From contig JAZSNH010000003.1 of assembly GCA_045536305.1 (NCBI GenBank), positions 11,528-75,527 of the forward strand: a stretch of 64,000 bases of DNA, read 5' to 3'. A model generated the notes under the pieces. It ran no database searches. It saw only the letters and a list, made by a program, of their open reading frames with translations, and was not told the DNA's origin. Made by a program: the position numbers and the translations under genes. Positions 35,100 through 45,100 of this stretch are shown one piece after another. The stretch comes from JAISGQ01 sp045536305 (GTDB taxonomy: Bacteria > Bacillota > Clostridia > Oscillospirales > Acutalibacteraceae). The stretch's first letter is position 1. Every line of letters starts with the position of its first letter.

Positions 35100-36575
35100 T
35101 CAGTTCCAGGGATTCTCTGTTGCATAAGGAAGTGATTTTGGCTGATTGTAGGAAATATCCTCAATGCCGAGATACTTGAATACTTCGAAAATCAGCTTGC
35201 CGTAGTGGCCGAAAACAACCGCGCCATGGTGCGGATAACGCTTCTGTATCAGCACATGACGGAAGAAGCGGCCCATTTCGGGAATGGCGAAGACACCGAT
35301 ACCGCCGAAGGAACGGGTCTTTACAGGGAGAACCTCACCCTGAGCGATGTAGGAACGCAGTACGCCGTTGCTGTCACACTGCAGACGATAGAAGGTTATG
35401 TCGGAGGGGGCAATGTCACCTTCAAGAGTGCCGCGTGTAAAGTCAGGCTCGCTTCCGGCAGGCTCAAGCAGACGGTGCTGGATAAGCTGATATTTTACGG
35501 CGCAGTCATTGCACATTTTGCAGCTGGGAGTGTTGCCGCAGTGGAAGCCCATGAAGGTATCCTTTATATCATAGGGGAATTTGCCCTTGATGTCTTCGTC
35601 GTAGATATACTGAGGAACAGAATTGTTAATATCGAGCAAAGTGACCGCATCATTAGATATGCATGTTCCGATGTATTCGCTCAGAGCGCCGTAAATATCT
35701 ACCTCGCAGGCAACGGGAATACCCTTTGCGGCAAGGCGTGAATTGACATAGCAGGGCTCAAAACCGAAGCTCTCGGGGAATGCGGGCCAGCATTTGTCGG
35801 CAAAGACGACATATTCTCTCGCGCCCTTGTGATTTTCTGCCCAGTCAAGCAGAGTAAGCTCAAACTGAGCCATTCTTTCAAGCATGTCGGGGTAATAACG
35901 TCCCTGTCCCATTTCGGCAGCCATTTCCGCGCATATATCAGCAATTCTGGGATCCTTCTCATGAGCCTTGTAGGAAATCAGAAGATCAAGCTCGGAATTT
36001 TCCTCTATCTCAATGCCAAGCTCGTAAAGCCCCTTTATAGGAGCGTTGCATGCAAAGAAATCCTGAGGACGCGGACCGAAGGTGATTATTTTCAGATTTC
36101 TGATACCGATTATTGCACGTGCAACAGGTATAAATTCGCGGATCATTTCGGCACATTCATCTGCAGTGCCGACAGGGTATTCGGGAATATATGCCTTAAG
36201 GCGGCGCATGCCGAGATTGTAGGAGCAGTTGAGCATACCGCAGTAAGCATCGCCGCGTCCGTTTATCATATCGCCGTCACCCTCGGCAGCGGCAATATAC
36301 ATTACAGGACCGTCAAACTCACGGCAGAGCAGAGTTTCGGGAGTCTCAGGACCGAAATTGCCAAGGAATACGACCAATGCGTTGCAGCCTGCGCTTTTGA
36401 CATCGGCAACAGCAGCCATAGCATCCTTTTCGTTTTCGACTGTTACGGGACATTCATAAAGTCCGTCACCGTAAGATTTTACAATAGCCTCACGGCGTGA
36501 AATGGAAAGACTGATGGGAAAGCAGTCGCGTGATACGGCAATAATGCCGAGCTTAACATCGGGGATATTTTTCAT
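35100..36575 (-). CDS. L-fucose/L-arabinose isomerase-fold protein
   Basis: Protein of the FucI/AraA fold (491 aa). An N-terminal Rossmann-like region contains VVFLGNFGPETPETLL (about 68-84); the C-terminal half holds FMGFHCGNTPSC (about 340), resembling the metal-site region of L-fucose isomerases, followed by a cysteine-containing KMCNDC. It starts at ATG 36575 with AAAGGAG upstream. Members of this family are often seen beside uronate and pentose genes without a proven substrate. It may isomerise a sugar released by the neighbouring glycosidases; non-isomerase roles are possible. It is convergent with the canonical GH3. Confidence 0.8.
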   Translation of the reverse strand: MKNIPDVKLGIIAVSRDCFPISLSISRREAIVKSYGDGLYECPVTVENEKDAMAAVADVKSAGCNALVVFLGNFGPETPETLLCREFDGPVMYIAAAEGDGDMINGRGDAYCGMLNCSYNLGMRRLKAYIPEYPVGTADECAEMIREFIPVARAIIGIRNLKIITFGPRPQDFFACNAPIKGLYELGIEIEENSELDLLISYKAHEKDPRIADICAEMAAEMGQGRYYPDMLERMAQFELTLLDWAENHKGAREYVVFADKCWPAFPESFGFEPCYVNSRLAAKGIPVACEVDIYGALSEYIGTCISNDAVTLLDINNSVPQYIYDEDIKGKFPYDIKDTFMGFHCGNTPSCKMCNDCAVKYQLIQHRLLEPAGSEPDFTRGTLEGDIAPSDITFYRLQCDSNGVLRSYIAQGEVLPVKTRSFGGIGVFAIPEMGRFFRHVLIQKRYPHHGAVVFGHYGKLIFEVFKYLGIEDISYNQPKSLPYATENPWN

Positions 36576-36720
36576 AATGAAGAAGCTCCTTTCGATTATT
36601 GTATTTACCTGCGGATCATTTGCAGAATCATCAGAATGTTTTCATTCTAACACGTGCGGACAAAAAACTCCATACTTTTTTTATATTTTTGATTCAGTCT
36701 GTAATAAATTAACAACAGTA

Positions 36721-36763
36721 TTCATAAGCTGATTGTTTTTTTATAAAAACTTTAGCTTATGAA
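36721..36763. promoter_or_regulatory. 10-bp inverted repeat upstream of the isomerase-fold gene
   Basis: TTCATAAGCT (36721-36730) and AGCTTATGAA (36754-36763) are a perfect inverted repeat with a 23-base AT-rich spacer, about 145 bases upstream of the start at 36575. It resembles the layout, not the sequence, of the operator at 31426. It lies in the 230-base gap that holds no gene. Confidence 0.5.
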
Positions 36764-36804
36764 ACATTTTTTTCTGCGGTAAACAATGCAACTGGCATAA
36801 GAAA

Positions 36805-36841
36805 AGAACGGTGTCGGCCGTCAATAGGCCGACACCGTTCT
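36805..36841 (-). terminator. Terminator of the uxuA operon
   Basis: A 15-bp perfect stem (36805-36819 with 36827-36841) is followed on the minus strand by TTTTC. It lies 14 bases after the SDR stop. Confidence 0.9.
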
Positions 36842-36854
36842 GCATTTCATTAAA

Positions 36855-37700
36855 TCATACGCCCGAATACGCAGAAAAACCTGCATCAACGGGAAGAACA
36901 ACACCGGTTATAGCTGAAGCGGAGCGATCATCACACAGGAAAAGAGAAGCTCCGAGAAGCTCATCGGCATCAACAAAGCGGTGGGTGGGGGTGCCGCTCA
37001 GTATTTTTGAAGAACGGGCAGTGGGGGTGCCGTCCTCATTAAAGAGGAGCGCCTTGTTTTGAGCAGATACAAGAAATCCCGGAGCGATTGCATTACAGCG
37101 GATTCCCGTGCCTGCAAAGTGAGTGGCAAGCCACTGAGTAAAGTTTGAGATACCTGCCTTAGCGGCAGAATAGGCAGGTATTTTTGTAAGAGGAATATAT
37201 GCATTCATCGAGGAAATGTTGAGAATGCAGCCGCCCTTTTTTTCGACCATATCTCTGGCGAATGTCTGGGTGGGAAGGAGCGTGCCCTGAAAATTGAGCT
37301 TAAAAACGAAATCAACACCGGAGGAGTCGAGATCAAAAAATGATTTTCCGCCGTCCACAGCTTCGTGGTGATATTCATTGTCGGTGGTAGCTCTGGGATT
37401 GTTGCCGCCTGCACCATTTATGAGAATATCACAGGGGCCGAGATCGCGGAGAACAGCCTTATGAACCTCTTCGAGTGCTTCGGTCTCAAGTACGTTTGCC
37501 TTGTAGCCCTTGCAGATATATCCCTCTGCGGTAAGCTCATCGGCAAGCTTTTTTACAGCCTCTTCGTTTAAGTCGAGAGCAGCTACCTTTGCACCGCTCT
37601 GAGCGAATGCAGCAGCCATAGCACCGCAGATAAGTCCGCCTGCGCCTGTTACAACAACGACCTTGCCGCTGTAATCGATATTGAGAGGAAGATTGAGCAT
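36855..37700 (-). CDS. SDR-family D-fructuronate reductase (mannonate oxidoreductase)-like
   Basis: Short-chain dehydrogenase (281 aa) matching the SDR enzymes encoded beside uxuA in Firmicutes, which reduce D-fructuronate to D-mannonate. The cofactor loop is TGAGGLICG (about 19-27); the catalytic residues are Ser in NISSMN and Tyr-Lys in YSAAK; there is a family insertion after NGAGGNNP (about 95-130). ATG 37700 is chosen because AGGAGG lies upstream and the uxuA stop is one base away, giving tight coupling; the frame extends far upstream within uxuA but has no ribosome binding site. It feeds UxuA in glucuronate catabolism. Confidence 0.88.
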   Translation of the reverse strand: MLNLPLNIDYSGKVVVVTGAGGLICGAMAAAFAQSGAKVAALDLNEEAVKKLADELTAEGYICKGYKANVLETEALEEVHKAVLRDLGPCDILINGAGGNNPRATTDNEYHHEAVDGGKSFFDLDSSGVDFVFKLNFQGTLLPTQTFARDMVEKKGGCILNISSMNAYIPLTKIPAYSAAKAGISNFTQWLATHFAGTGIRCNAIAPGFLVSAQNKALLFNEDGTPTARSSKILSGTPTHRFVDADELLGASLFLCDDRSASAITGVVLPVDAGFSAYSGV

Positions 37701-37701
37701 T

Positions 37702-38802
37702 TTATTTGACCTCCTGTTTTTCGTCGAGCTTATCGAGCATATCCCATACGCCAAGCATATACATAATGCCGAGCGCTCTGTCATAAAGACCATAGCCGGG
37801 ACGAACATTTCCCGGGCCTTCATTCCAGAGATGACGTCCGTGATCGGGGCGGACATAGCCCTCATAGCCGCAGTCGTGGTATGCCTTGAGAACATCCAGG
37901 ATACCTGTATCGCCGTCACAATCACGATGGCTTGCTTCGGAAAAATCGCCGTTCGGGAAGTGCTTGACATTGCGAATATGTGTAAATGCAATTCTGTCAC
38001 AGTGCTTTCGCACTATTTCCGCTGTGTTATTGTTTGGGTCAGCGCTGAGGCTGCCTGTGCAGAGAGTAAGGCAATTACAGGGATGATCGACCATTTTAAG
38101 GAATCTGTCAATGTTTTCTTCGTTTATCAGCAAACGGGGAAGACCAAAGATATCCCATGGGGGATCGTCCATGTGTATTGCCATTTTGATATCGCATTCC
38201 TCGCAGGTGGGCATAAGAGCCTCAAGGAAATACTTGAGATTTGCCCAGAGCTTTTCGTGATCGATACCTGCGTAATCCTTGAAAAGCTGGTCAAGCTTTG
38301 CCATGCGTTCAGGCTCCCAGCCGGGGAAGGACATATTGTATTTCTCGGTAAATTCAAGGATATAATTTGCCATAGCATTGTAGTCATCCTGAATCATACC
38401 CTTTTCATAGAAAAGAGCAGTCGAACCATCGCCAACAGGGTGGAAAAGGTCAGAGCGTGTCCAGTCGAATATGGGCATAAAATTATAACAAATGACCTTA
38501 ACGCCGTATTTTGAAAGATTGCGGATAGTCTGCTTGTAGTTTTCGATATACATATCACGGGCAGGCTTGCCTATTTTGATATCATCATGGACATTTACGG
38601 ATTCAACGACATCGATAAGAAAACCATATTCATCGAGCTGACGCTTTACCTCTGCGATCTCATCCTCTTCCCAGACCTCACCGGGCATTTTGTGATGCAG
38701 AGCCCATACAATGCTTGTAACACCCGGGATCTGCTTTATGTCGCTGAGGCTGATGCTGTCATTACCTTCTCCGTACCAACGGAATCCCATTTGCATTGGC
38801 AT
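37702..38802 (-). CDS. uxuA: Mannonate dehydratase
   Basis: Converts D-mannonate to 2-keto-3-deoxygluconate in hexuronate catabolism (366 aa, usual about 350-395). The N-terminus MQMGFRWYGEGND, the segments VESVNVHDDIKIG and NLKYFLEALMPTCEECDIKMAIHMDDPPW, and the metal-site PDHGRHLWNE near the C-terminus are diagnostic. GGAGGG precedes ATG 38802. It is first in an operon with the fructuronate-reductase-like SDR. A 2-keto-3-deoxygluconate kinase or aldolase is not in this window. Confidence 0.95.
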   Translation of the reverse strand: MPMQMGFRWYGEGNDSISLSDIKQIPGVTSIVWALHHKMPGEVWEEDEIAEVKRQLDEYGFLIDVVESVNVHDDIKIGKPARDMYIENYKQTIRNLSKYGVKVICYNFMPIFDWTRSDLFHPVGDGSTALFYEKGMIQDDYNAMANYILEFTEKYNMSFPGWEPERMAKLDQLFKDYAGIDHEKLWANLKYFLEALMPTCEECDIKMAIHMDDPPWDIFGLPRLLINEENIDRFLKMVDHPCNCLTLCTGSLSADPNNNTAEIVRKHCDRIAFTHIRNVKHFPNGDFSEASHRDCDGDTGILDVLKAYHDCGYEGYVRPDHGRHLWNEGPGNVRPGYGLYDRALGIMYMLGVWDMLDKLDEKQEVK

Positions 38803-38953
38803 GAATAACCCTCCGATTTAAAATTATATTTTTTAGCGTGAAATCATTTTATCATAAAATAATCGCAATAAAAACAGCATATATTGTCTAAAACATTGTA
38901 AATATTGCTGATGTTTTGGGCTGATAAAAGAATTGAGTATAAATAATACAGCA

Positions 38954-38982
38954 TTGACAGTCCTATGGGGTTGTGGTATAAA
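38954..38982 (+). promoter_or_regulatory. Sigma-A promoter of the acetyltransferase gene
   Basis: A perfect TTGACA (38954-38959), a 17-base spacer and TATAAA (38977-38982) lie 20 bases before the ATG at 39003. Confidence 0.8.
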
Positions 38983-39002
38983 AGTGAAAAGGCGGTGAAA
39001 GC

Positions 39003-39566
39003 ATGAATGCAGGGGTTGACATAACAAATGCTATACTGGAAACAGAAAGACTGATTCTCAGACCGTGGAGAAAGAGTGACCTTAACGATTTTTATGAATA
39101 TGCAAGAGTGGATGGAGTCGGACAGATGGCAGGCTGGGAGCCTCATAAATCCATAGAAGAATCCGAGTTTATTCTTTTCCTTTTTATGGAGGGAAAGCAC
39201 GTTTTTGCCCTTGAATTGAAAGAAAATCACAAGGTAATAGGCTCAGTGGGTCTGGAGGAAATAAATACTCCTATGGAAGAAAAATATAACGAGCTTGTGG
39301 GCAGAGAAATAGGTTATGTTCTCAGTAAGGATTACTGGGGAAGAGGCCTGATGCCCGAGGCTGTAAAAGAAGTTATCGGATACTGCTTTGATAAGGAAAA
39401 CTACGACTTCTTATGGTGCTGTCATTCCCTTGCAAACGGTCGGTCACGCAGAGTTATCGAAAAATGCGGTTTTCGATATGTAAAAGAAAGCACAGGCAAA
39501 GATCAAAACGGCAATGAGCGCATTTCACGGTGCTATGTGCTTGAAAATACAAAAAAGAAAGGGTGA
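39003..39566 (+). CDS. GNAT-family N-acetyltransferase
   Basis: RimJ/RimL-type acetyltransferase (187 aa). It has ILETERLILRPW at the N-terminus, GYVLSKDYWGRGLMPEA for acetyl-CoA binding (about 107-123), and SRRVIEKCGF near 155. ATG 39003 follows AGGCGGTGAAAG. It is monocistronic with its own promoter and terminator. The substrate is unknown; members acetylate protein N-termini or small amines, including some antibiotics. Confidence 0.86.
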   Translation: MNAGVDITNAILETERLILRPWRKSDLNDFYEYARVDGVGQMAGWEPHKSIEESEFILFLFMEGKHVFALELKENHKVIGSVGLEEINTPMEEKYNELVGREIGYVLSKDYWGRGLMPEAVKEVIGYCFDKENYDFLWCCHSLANGRSRRVIEKCGFRYVKESTGKDQNGNERISRCYVLENTKKKG

Positions 39567-39589
39567 GCAATGCTTACCCTTTCTTTTTT
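39551..39589. terminator. Bidirectional terminator
   Basis: An 18-bp stem with one wobble pair (39551-39568 with 39572-39589) has A6 and T6 tails. It overlaps the acetyltransferase stop and abuts the stop of the convergent TPR gene. Confidence 0.9.
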
Positions 39590-39590
39590 G

Positions 39591-40478
39591 TCAGTTCAGA
39601 TACTCGGCATAAGGATCGTATTTTTCCTTGCCGAGCCATTTTTCTGCCTCTTTGAGCTCATCGGTGCTTTTGCCGTATGTAGTGCAGAGGTTGTAGTTTT
39701 TCAGACAGTTCTCTTTATCTTCCAATGCGTAATAAACAAGGCAGAGAAGCTTGTATGCATCACCGCAGCGCTCGTTGATCTCAATTGCCTTTTCGGAGTA
39801 ATTGATAACGTTGTCGTAATCTTTTTCGTCCAGATACACTCGCGCAATGTCTGTATAAGGGCGTTCACTGCCGCTAAGCTCAGCTTCGCGCAGCCAGCTT
39901 TCCACAGCCTGCGAGTGCATACCTGCCTTATACTGCTGCTGTGCAAGCTTTTCAAGCAGTGAGAGATCGGAGGTGTCGGCATTTGCTGCCGAGGCATAGG
40001 CATCTATTGCCTTTTCGTGCTGCTGCAGGTTTTCATAGCACATACCGAGAAGGGTATAAACACTGCATTTTTCTTTTTCATTGCTGCATTGCTCTGTAAG
40101 AGCAGAGAGCTTTTTTATTGCTTTGTCGTAATTCTTCCTGTCATAGCAAAGCAGCGCGCGCTTCATTTCGCGGCGTGAGCTTTTGCTGCCGCGTCCCTGA
40201 AATTCTTCGTCGATAAATCTCGAATACTCGGGAATATCTGTGATGCGGCTTCGTGAGAAAAAAGTCAGAAGCCCTGCCGCGAGGATGACATATATTGCGA
40301 CAATGCCTATTTGAGTCATGCCGTTGCCAAGAATTTGGAATGTTTCGATCCATGTGAAATTTTCTTCGGTAGCCGGGATACTTGTAAGGTATCTGCCCAA
40401 AAAGATGAGAAGCACCACCACGGCAAGACCGATCAAAAGACCAAATAGAACTTTCTTTGCTGATGTTACTCTTTTCAT
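39591..40478 (-). CDS. Membrane-anchored TPR protein
   Basis: A 295-residue protein with two N-terminal transmembrane helices (about 10-29 and 54-72) and a soluble domain of about five tetratricopeptide-like repeats (from about 108), for example MCYENLQQHEKAIDAYASAA and RVYLDEKDYDNVINYSEKAI. TPRs mediate protein-protein contacts; here probably on the cytoplasmic face. It is the third gene of an operon after the J-like/TPR and Hsp70 genes (24-base gap), which suggests it anchors that chaperone module to the membrane. That role is inference. Confidence 0.82.
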   Translation of the reverse strand: MKRVTSAKKVLFGLLIGLAVVVLLIFLGRYLTSIPATEENFTWIETFQILGNGMTQIGIVAIYVILAAGLLTFFSRSRITDIPEYSRFIDEEFQGRGSKSSRREMKRALLCYDRKNYDKAIKKLSALTEQCSNEKEKCSVYTLLGMCYENLQQHEKAIDAYASAANADTSDLSLLEKLAQQQYKAGMHSQAVESWLREAELSGSERPYTDIARVYLDEKDYDNVINYSEKAIEINERCGDAYKLLCLVYYALEDKENCLKNYNLCTTYGKSTDELKEAEKWLGKEKYDPYAEYLN

Positions 40479-40502
40479 TTTAAAATCCCCTTAAAATATA
40501 TT

Positions 40503-42182
40503 TTATCTCAATGAATTGAGATAATCGATAAGCTCACGCCGAGCCTTTTCTATATCGGAAGCATTGCCCTGCCTCATGGCAATTTCAAAAGCGGTTATAT
40601 ATCGCTCGATAATATACCGCTCATCACCTGTGGACTCCTCGTAAGCCTGATCGGCAAGATAAAGCGCGAGCTTGTTTTCTTCCTGCTCTCTGGGACTTAT
40701 CTTGAGGTAAGCAAGCTCTTCCATTCGCTTTGCGGCTTCCTGCTCGGTCATCCTGTTGCCCTCGCCCTTGATAATGATCGTTTTTGAAATATTAGTGGAA
40801 TGAACGCGTACCTTAACCTCAAGAAGCGAGTTGACATCGTATGTATAGGTGACATCAACAGCCTCTTCGCCCTTGGGCTTGGAGGGAACAGGAACCTGAA
40901 GCTCGCCGAGATAGAGATTGTTGCGTGCCATACGGCTTTCGCCCTGCAGAATCTTTACACGCACGACAGTCTGATAATCGCTTGCCGTGTAAAGAGTCTG
41001 AGTTTTGCTCACGGGTATGACGGTGTTTCGTTCGATTATAGGCAGATAATGCCCCGATTCATCGAAGATACCATTGCTTGAAACAACTTCGGTGCCGAGG
41101 GTAAAGGGGCAGACATCCGTAAGAATTACCTCTTTTATTGCCGATGCACGCTGCTTCATTGCGCTTTGCAGAGCAGCTCCGAAGGCTACCACCTCATCGG
41201 GATTTACGTTTCCTCTCGGAATGCGTCCGAAAAGACGGGCGGCAAGCTTGCGGACTACTGCGGCCTTTGTGGCACCGCCCACAAGAACGATCTCATCGAT
41301 ATTGGAGGCGCGAATGCCCGCATCCTTAAGACTGCGCTCAACCGGTCGTCTGAGACGCTCAAAAAGCGGTTCGCAAGCCTCCTCATATTCCTCTGCGGTA
41401 AGAGAGAAGCTTTTTTTTCGTCCGCCGACAGTGCATTCCATAAATGCGGCAGGAGCAGAGGAAAGTGCACACTTTAGCTTTTCCGATTGCTCGCGTATCT
41501 GAGCCAGCTCATCATAGGTAAGCTCTGAAATATCAGCTCCGAGCTTGTCGAGAAATTTCTGCTCGATTATGTCTGTAAAATCCTCACCGCCAAGGAAGTT
41601 GTCTCCGGCGATGGAATGCACCTCGATTATTTTTCCGGTGCGTTCAAGGATAGATACATCAAAGGTTCCGCCGCCAAGATCGAATACAAGATATTTTGCA
41701 TGCTCCCTGTTGTCCATAAGTCCGTAAGCGACAGCGGCAGAGGTAGGCTCACTGACGATACGTTCAACCTTCAGCCCTGCAAGCTCTCCTGCGCGCTTTG
41801 TAGCTTTTCTCTGCATATCGTTGAAATACGCAGGTACGCTGATTACTGCCTCATCGACCTTTTGCCCGAGAAAAACTTCTGCATCTTCTTTCAGCGAACG
41901 AAGCACAAAGGAGGAAAGCTCCTCGGCGCGAAATTTCTTATCGCCTAAAATATACTCTCTGTCTGTACCCATGCTGCGCTTGAAAACGGAAGCAGAGGAG
42001 AGGGGGTGACGCAGACTGCGTGCCAAAGCGGTTTTTCCCACAAGCACAGTTCCGTCGTCATCGATGCTCACAACTGAGGGAGTGAGATTTTCGCCCAAGC
42101 GGTTTGGGATTATCCTTGCCGCTTTTCCGTCATAGTAAGCGACAAGACTGTTCGTTGTTCCAAGATCAATACCTACAATCAT
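40503..42182 (-). CDS. Hsp70-family chaperone (HscC-like)
   Basis: Hsp70 protein (559 aa, shorter than DnaK at about 610-640). ATPase landmarks are GIDLGTTNSLVAY (residues 4-16), VPAYFNDMQRKATKRAG, EPTSAAVAYGL, DLGGGTFDVSILE and VGGATKAAVVRKL; the substrate-binding beta domain follows (VCPFTLGTEV, about 365), and a short helical lid ends the protein. The reduced C-terminus matches HscC-type Hsp70s rather than the housekeeping DnaK. Its ATG overlaps the stop of the J-like/TPR gene by 4 bases. No grpE is adjacent. It probably works with that co-encoded J-like protein. Confidence 0.93.
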   Translation of the reverse strand: MIVGIDLGTTNSLVAYYDGKAARIIPNRLGENLTPSVVSIDDDGTVLVGKTALARSLRHPLSSASVFKRSMGTDREYILGDKKFRAEELSSFVLRSLKEDAEVFLGQKVDEAVISVPAYFNDMQRKATKRAGELAGLKVERIVSEPTSAAVAYGLMDNREHAKYLVFDLGGGTFDVSILERTGKIIEVHSIAGDNFLGGEDFTDIIEQKFLDKLGADISELTYDELAQIREQSEKLKCALSSAPAAFMECTVGGRKKSFSLTAEEYEEACEPLFERLRRPVERSLKDAGIRASNIDEIVLVGGATKAAVVRKLAARLFGRIPRGNVNPDEVVAFGAALQSAMKQRASAIKEVILTDVCPFTLGTEVVSSNGIFDESGHYLPIIERNTVIPVSKTQTLYTASDYQTVVRVKILQGESRMARNNLYLGELQVPVPSKPKGEEAVDVTYTYDVNSLLEVKVRVHSTNISKTIIIKGEGNRMTEQEAAKRMEELAYLKISPREQEENKLALYLADQAYEESTGDERYIIERYITAFEIAMRQGNASDIEKARRELIDYLNSLR

Positions 42183-45100
42183 TTTCTGTTTTCCTTCTTA
42201 AGCTCTTTTTTGTGCTCTTTGCGGATCCTGCTTGCGATGTAGATGAAATCGAACTCATCGAGAGCGATTTTATGACCCTCGGCGCAGGTCTCGATCGCCT
42301 TATCGTATTCGCCAAGCTCTTCATAATATTCAACAAGAGCGAGGTAAGCATCCTTGCACTTGCTGTATCTGCAATGGTCGCAAAGCGGTGCCTTGAAAGC
42401 CTTATCGATATATTCCTTAGCTTTTTCGGGCTGTCCCATTGCTGTATAGATAAATGCATACTTGGTTATGCCGAGTGCATATTCATCTCCGCACCAGCGT
42501 TTTTTGCCGAGAACATCGAGAGCATGTTCGGCAAGCTTATCGGCTTCATCATTGCGTTTTAATTTTCTCAGACAGCGAATATAATCATTAAACAGATCTA
42601 TCTCGGAATCATTCATTTTTTCAAAGTAGCTGAGAGCCTTTTTGTAATTGCCGTCATTAAAATAATATCTTCCGAGACGAGAATGCTTGAAAGAGTTATC
42701 ATCGGGAAGAGCTGAAATCAGTTTGAAATATTCCTTATGATTATTTCCCATTCTGCGTACATCGGCGAGCATAAGCAGATACTGAGCTTCGTTTATCTTA
42801 CCCTCTTCCTTGTACTGCCTGATATACTTTTCGGCCTTGCTGAGCATAGCTGCTTCGATATAGACCTCTATCACAAATCTAGCATCATCGGGTCTGCCGA
42901 ACATTTCAAGATTTTTCAGATATATCTTTGCAGAATCCTCAAATTTTCCTGCACGAGACAATGCACGTGCATAAGTGCGGTTTACAAAAACTCTGCGGTC
43001 TTCTTCTTCCTTGCTGTCATTTATTTCGGAAGCCTGTGCGTGCATCTCAACTGCCTTGTCGAATTCGAATCTGTATTCAAACAGAGAGGCATAATTGGTG
43101 CAAAAACGCAGGTTTTCGGGCTCGGCTTCTACCGCCTTTGCAAAATGCTCCTCGGCCTCGTCATATCGTCCGAGAAACATAAGACAGAGACCTGCCATAT
43201 CATGAATTGCAGGGCTATCGACGTATTCAAGGCGCTTTAAATAATTGACGGCAGCATTTTCGTAATCGTAAAGATCGTAGTAATTGCTTGCGTAGCAGGC
43301 GCTGAAATTATATCTGCCGGGATAGAACTCTTCGATTTTCTTGTATATCTCAATGGCCTGTGCAGGCTTGTCGCTTTTTTCAAGAAGAGTGGTTTTCAAG
43401 TAGAGAAGCGGGTAATAATCCGAACGTATCTCAAGTCCTTTTTCAACAAGAGCCATGAGCTCATCGACAGACTTGCTGCTTTCCTGAAGGTCGGCGGCAC
43501 GCGAATAAACCTCATACATGAAGTTGACATCGGAGTTCTCGTTTTCAAAATTCTCAATGATGGAGCAATATATTTTGAGAGCCTCTTCCTTTTCGCCCTT
43601 GCCCTCAAGTATTCTTGCCTTGCAGTACCTCAGGGAATCGCAGTCCACATTGTGTTCTTCGAGGAAGGTTATGATCTCCTGTGCGCCTTCCCATTCCTCG
43701 ACATCGCAAAGTATTCTTATACGATAAATATATACACCGAGCTCAAGGGTATAGTTGAGTGATTCGCCGAAGCTGTTGAATGCATCCTGCAGCATATCAA
43801 GCTCATATTGCTCGATACCGAGAATATAGTATGACAATGAACCGGGATTGACCTCGACCATCTTTTCGGCTTCATGCAGAGCCGCAGTATAATCTCTTTT
43901 ATGAGAGCGCAGTATAATACGGCGCAGATCGTGTGCGTTGCTTCGTCTTGCAGGACCTGCTTCAATAGAAGCGGAGGCTTTTTCCAAAGCTTCATCGTAT
44001 CTGTTGAGCTGAGTTAGAGCAGCAGCCTGAACATATAATATATCGTCAAGCTTGTTTTTGCGCTTTTTCTCCTTTTCGGTCTCGCCCTCGGGAAGCTCTG
44101 CAATAGCTTTTTCCCATTCAATAGCACTTTCAAGAGATTTTTCGGGATTGTTAGTGTTATTGTAGAGCTTGCTCTTAAGATTCTGAAGATCACAGCGCTG
44201 TGCGATGGTTTCGGGCACAAGAGAGGAAATAATACTTTCGGTTTTCTCGTTTTCATCCGACTGGAAGCAAAGCCATGCGTATTCATACTGAGAATCGAAG
44301 TCCAAATCGCCCTGTGCAAGCTTTTCTTCATATTGTGACTTTGCCTTGGCGCAAGCATCGTCAAAGAAATTTCTGAAATTTTCCTCAAAGGGATATTCGG
44401 TGACAAGCTGCAGCATGAGATCCTTTGCCTCAATGTAACGCTCAAGCTTCATCAGACAATCGGCATGGTTGTATCTTGCACCCTTGTAATCTTTTGAGAG
44501 CGCAAACTCGTAATCGGCAACAGCTTCCTCGTATCTTCCCGCAATGCTGAGAGAGTCTGCACGGTTAGCTCTGAAGTCGGCAATATCGGGATATTTTTCG
44601 ACCAGTGCGTTGAGTATCTCAAGAGCCTTATCGTTTTCATCCGATTTTATTGCGATGCGGCTGCGGAGAAGATCGGTAAAGGGATGCATTATGCCTGTTT
44701 TCTCAATATCCTCGACGGTTGCTTTCGCATTGTCAAGATCTCCGCTTTTTATCTCATCACGAGCCTTGAAGAACAGATTAAGATAACAGTCGGGATTGCC
44801 TTCTGTCTTTTCATCGAAAAGCTCATAGGGTACATAAGGGTCGTTGTTTATACCGGACAGAACACAGTTATCGATATATGCTTTCGGGAATATATCATAA
44901 AGAGCTTCTGTGTTTTCGACTATTGAAAAAACCTCGTCTATAAGCTGCCATACATTTCTCGGCAGAGCATCGTGTTCCATAAGATAACGAAGAAGAGAAT
45001 TTCTTGCATCAATACGGGAATCTACAGCCTCGCATACCTCGTCGGAAAAAAGCTCGCGCCAGACTGCCGGGTCGATGCGCTTTTTAAAATGATTGTATGT

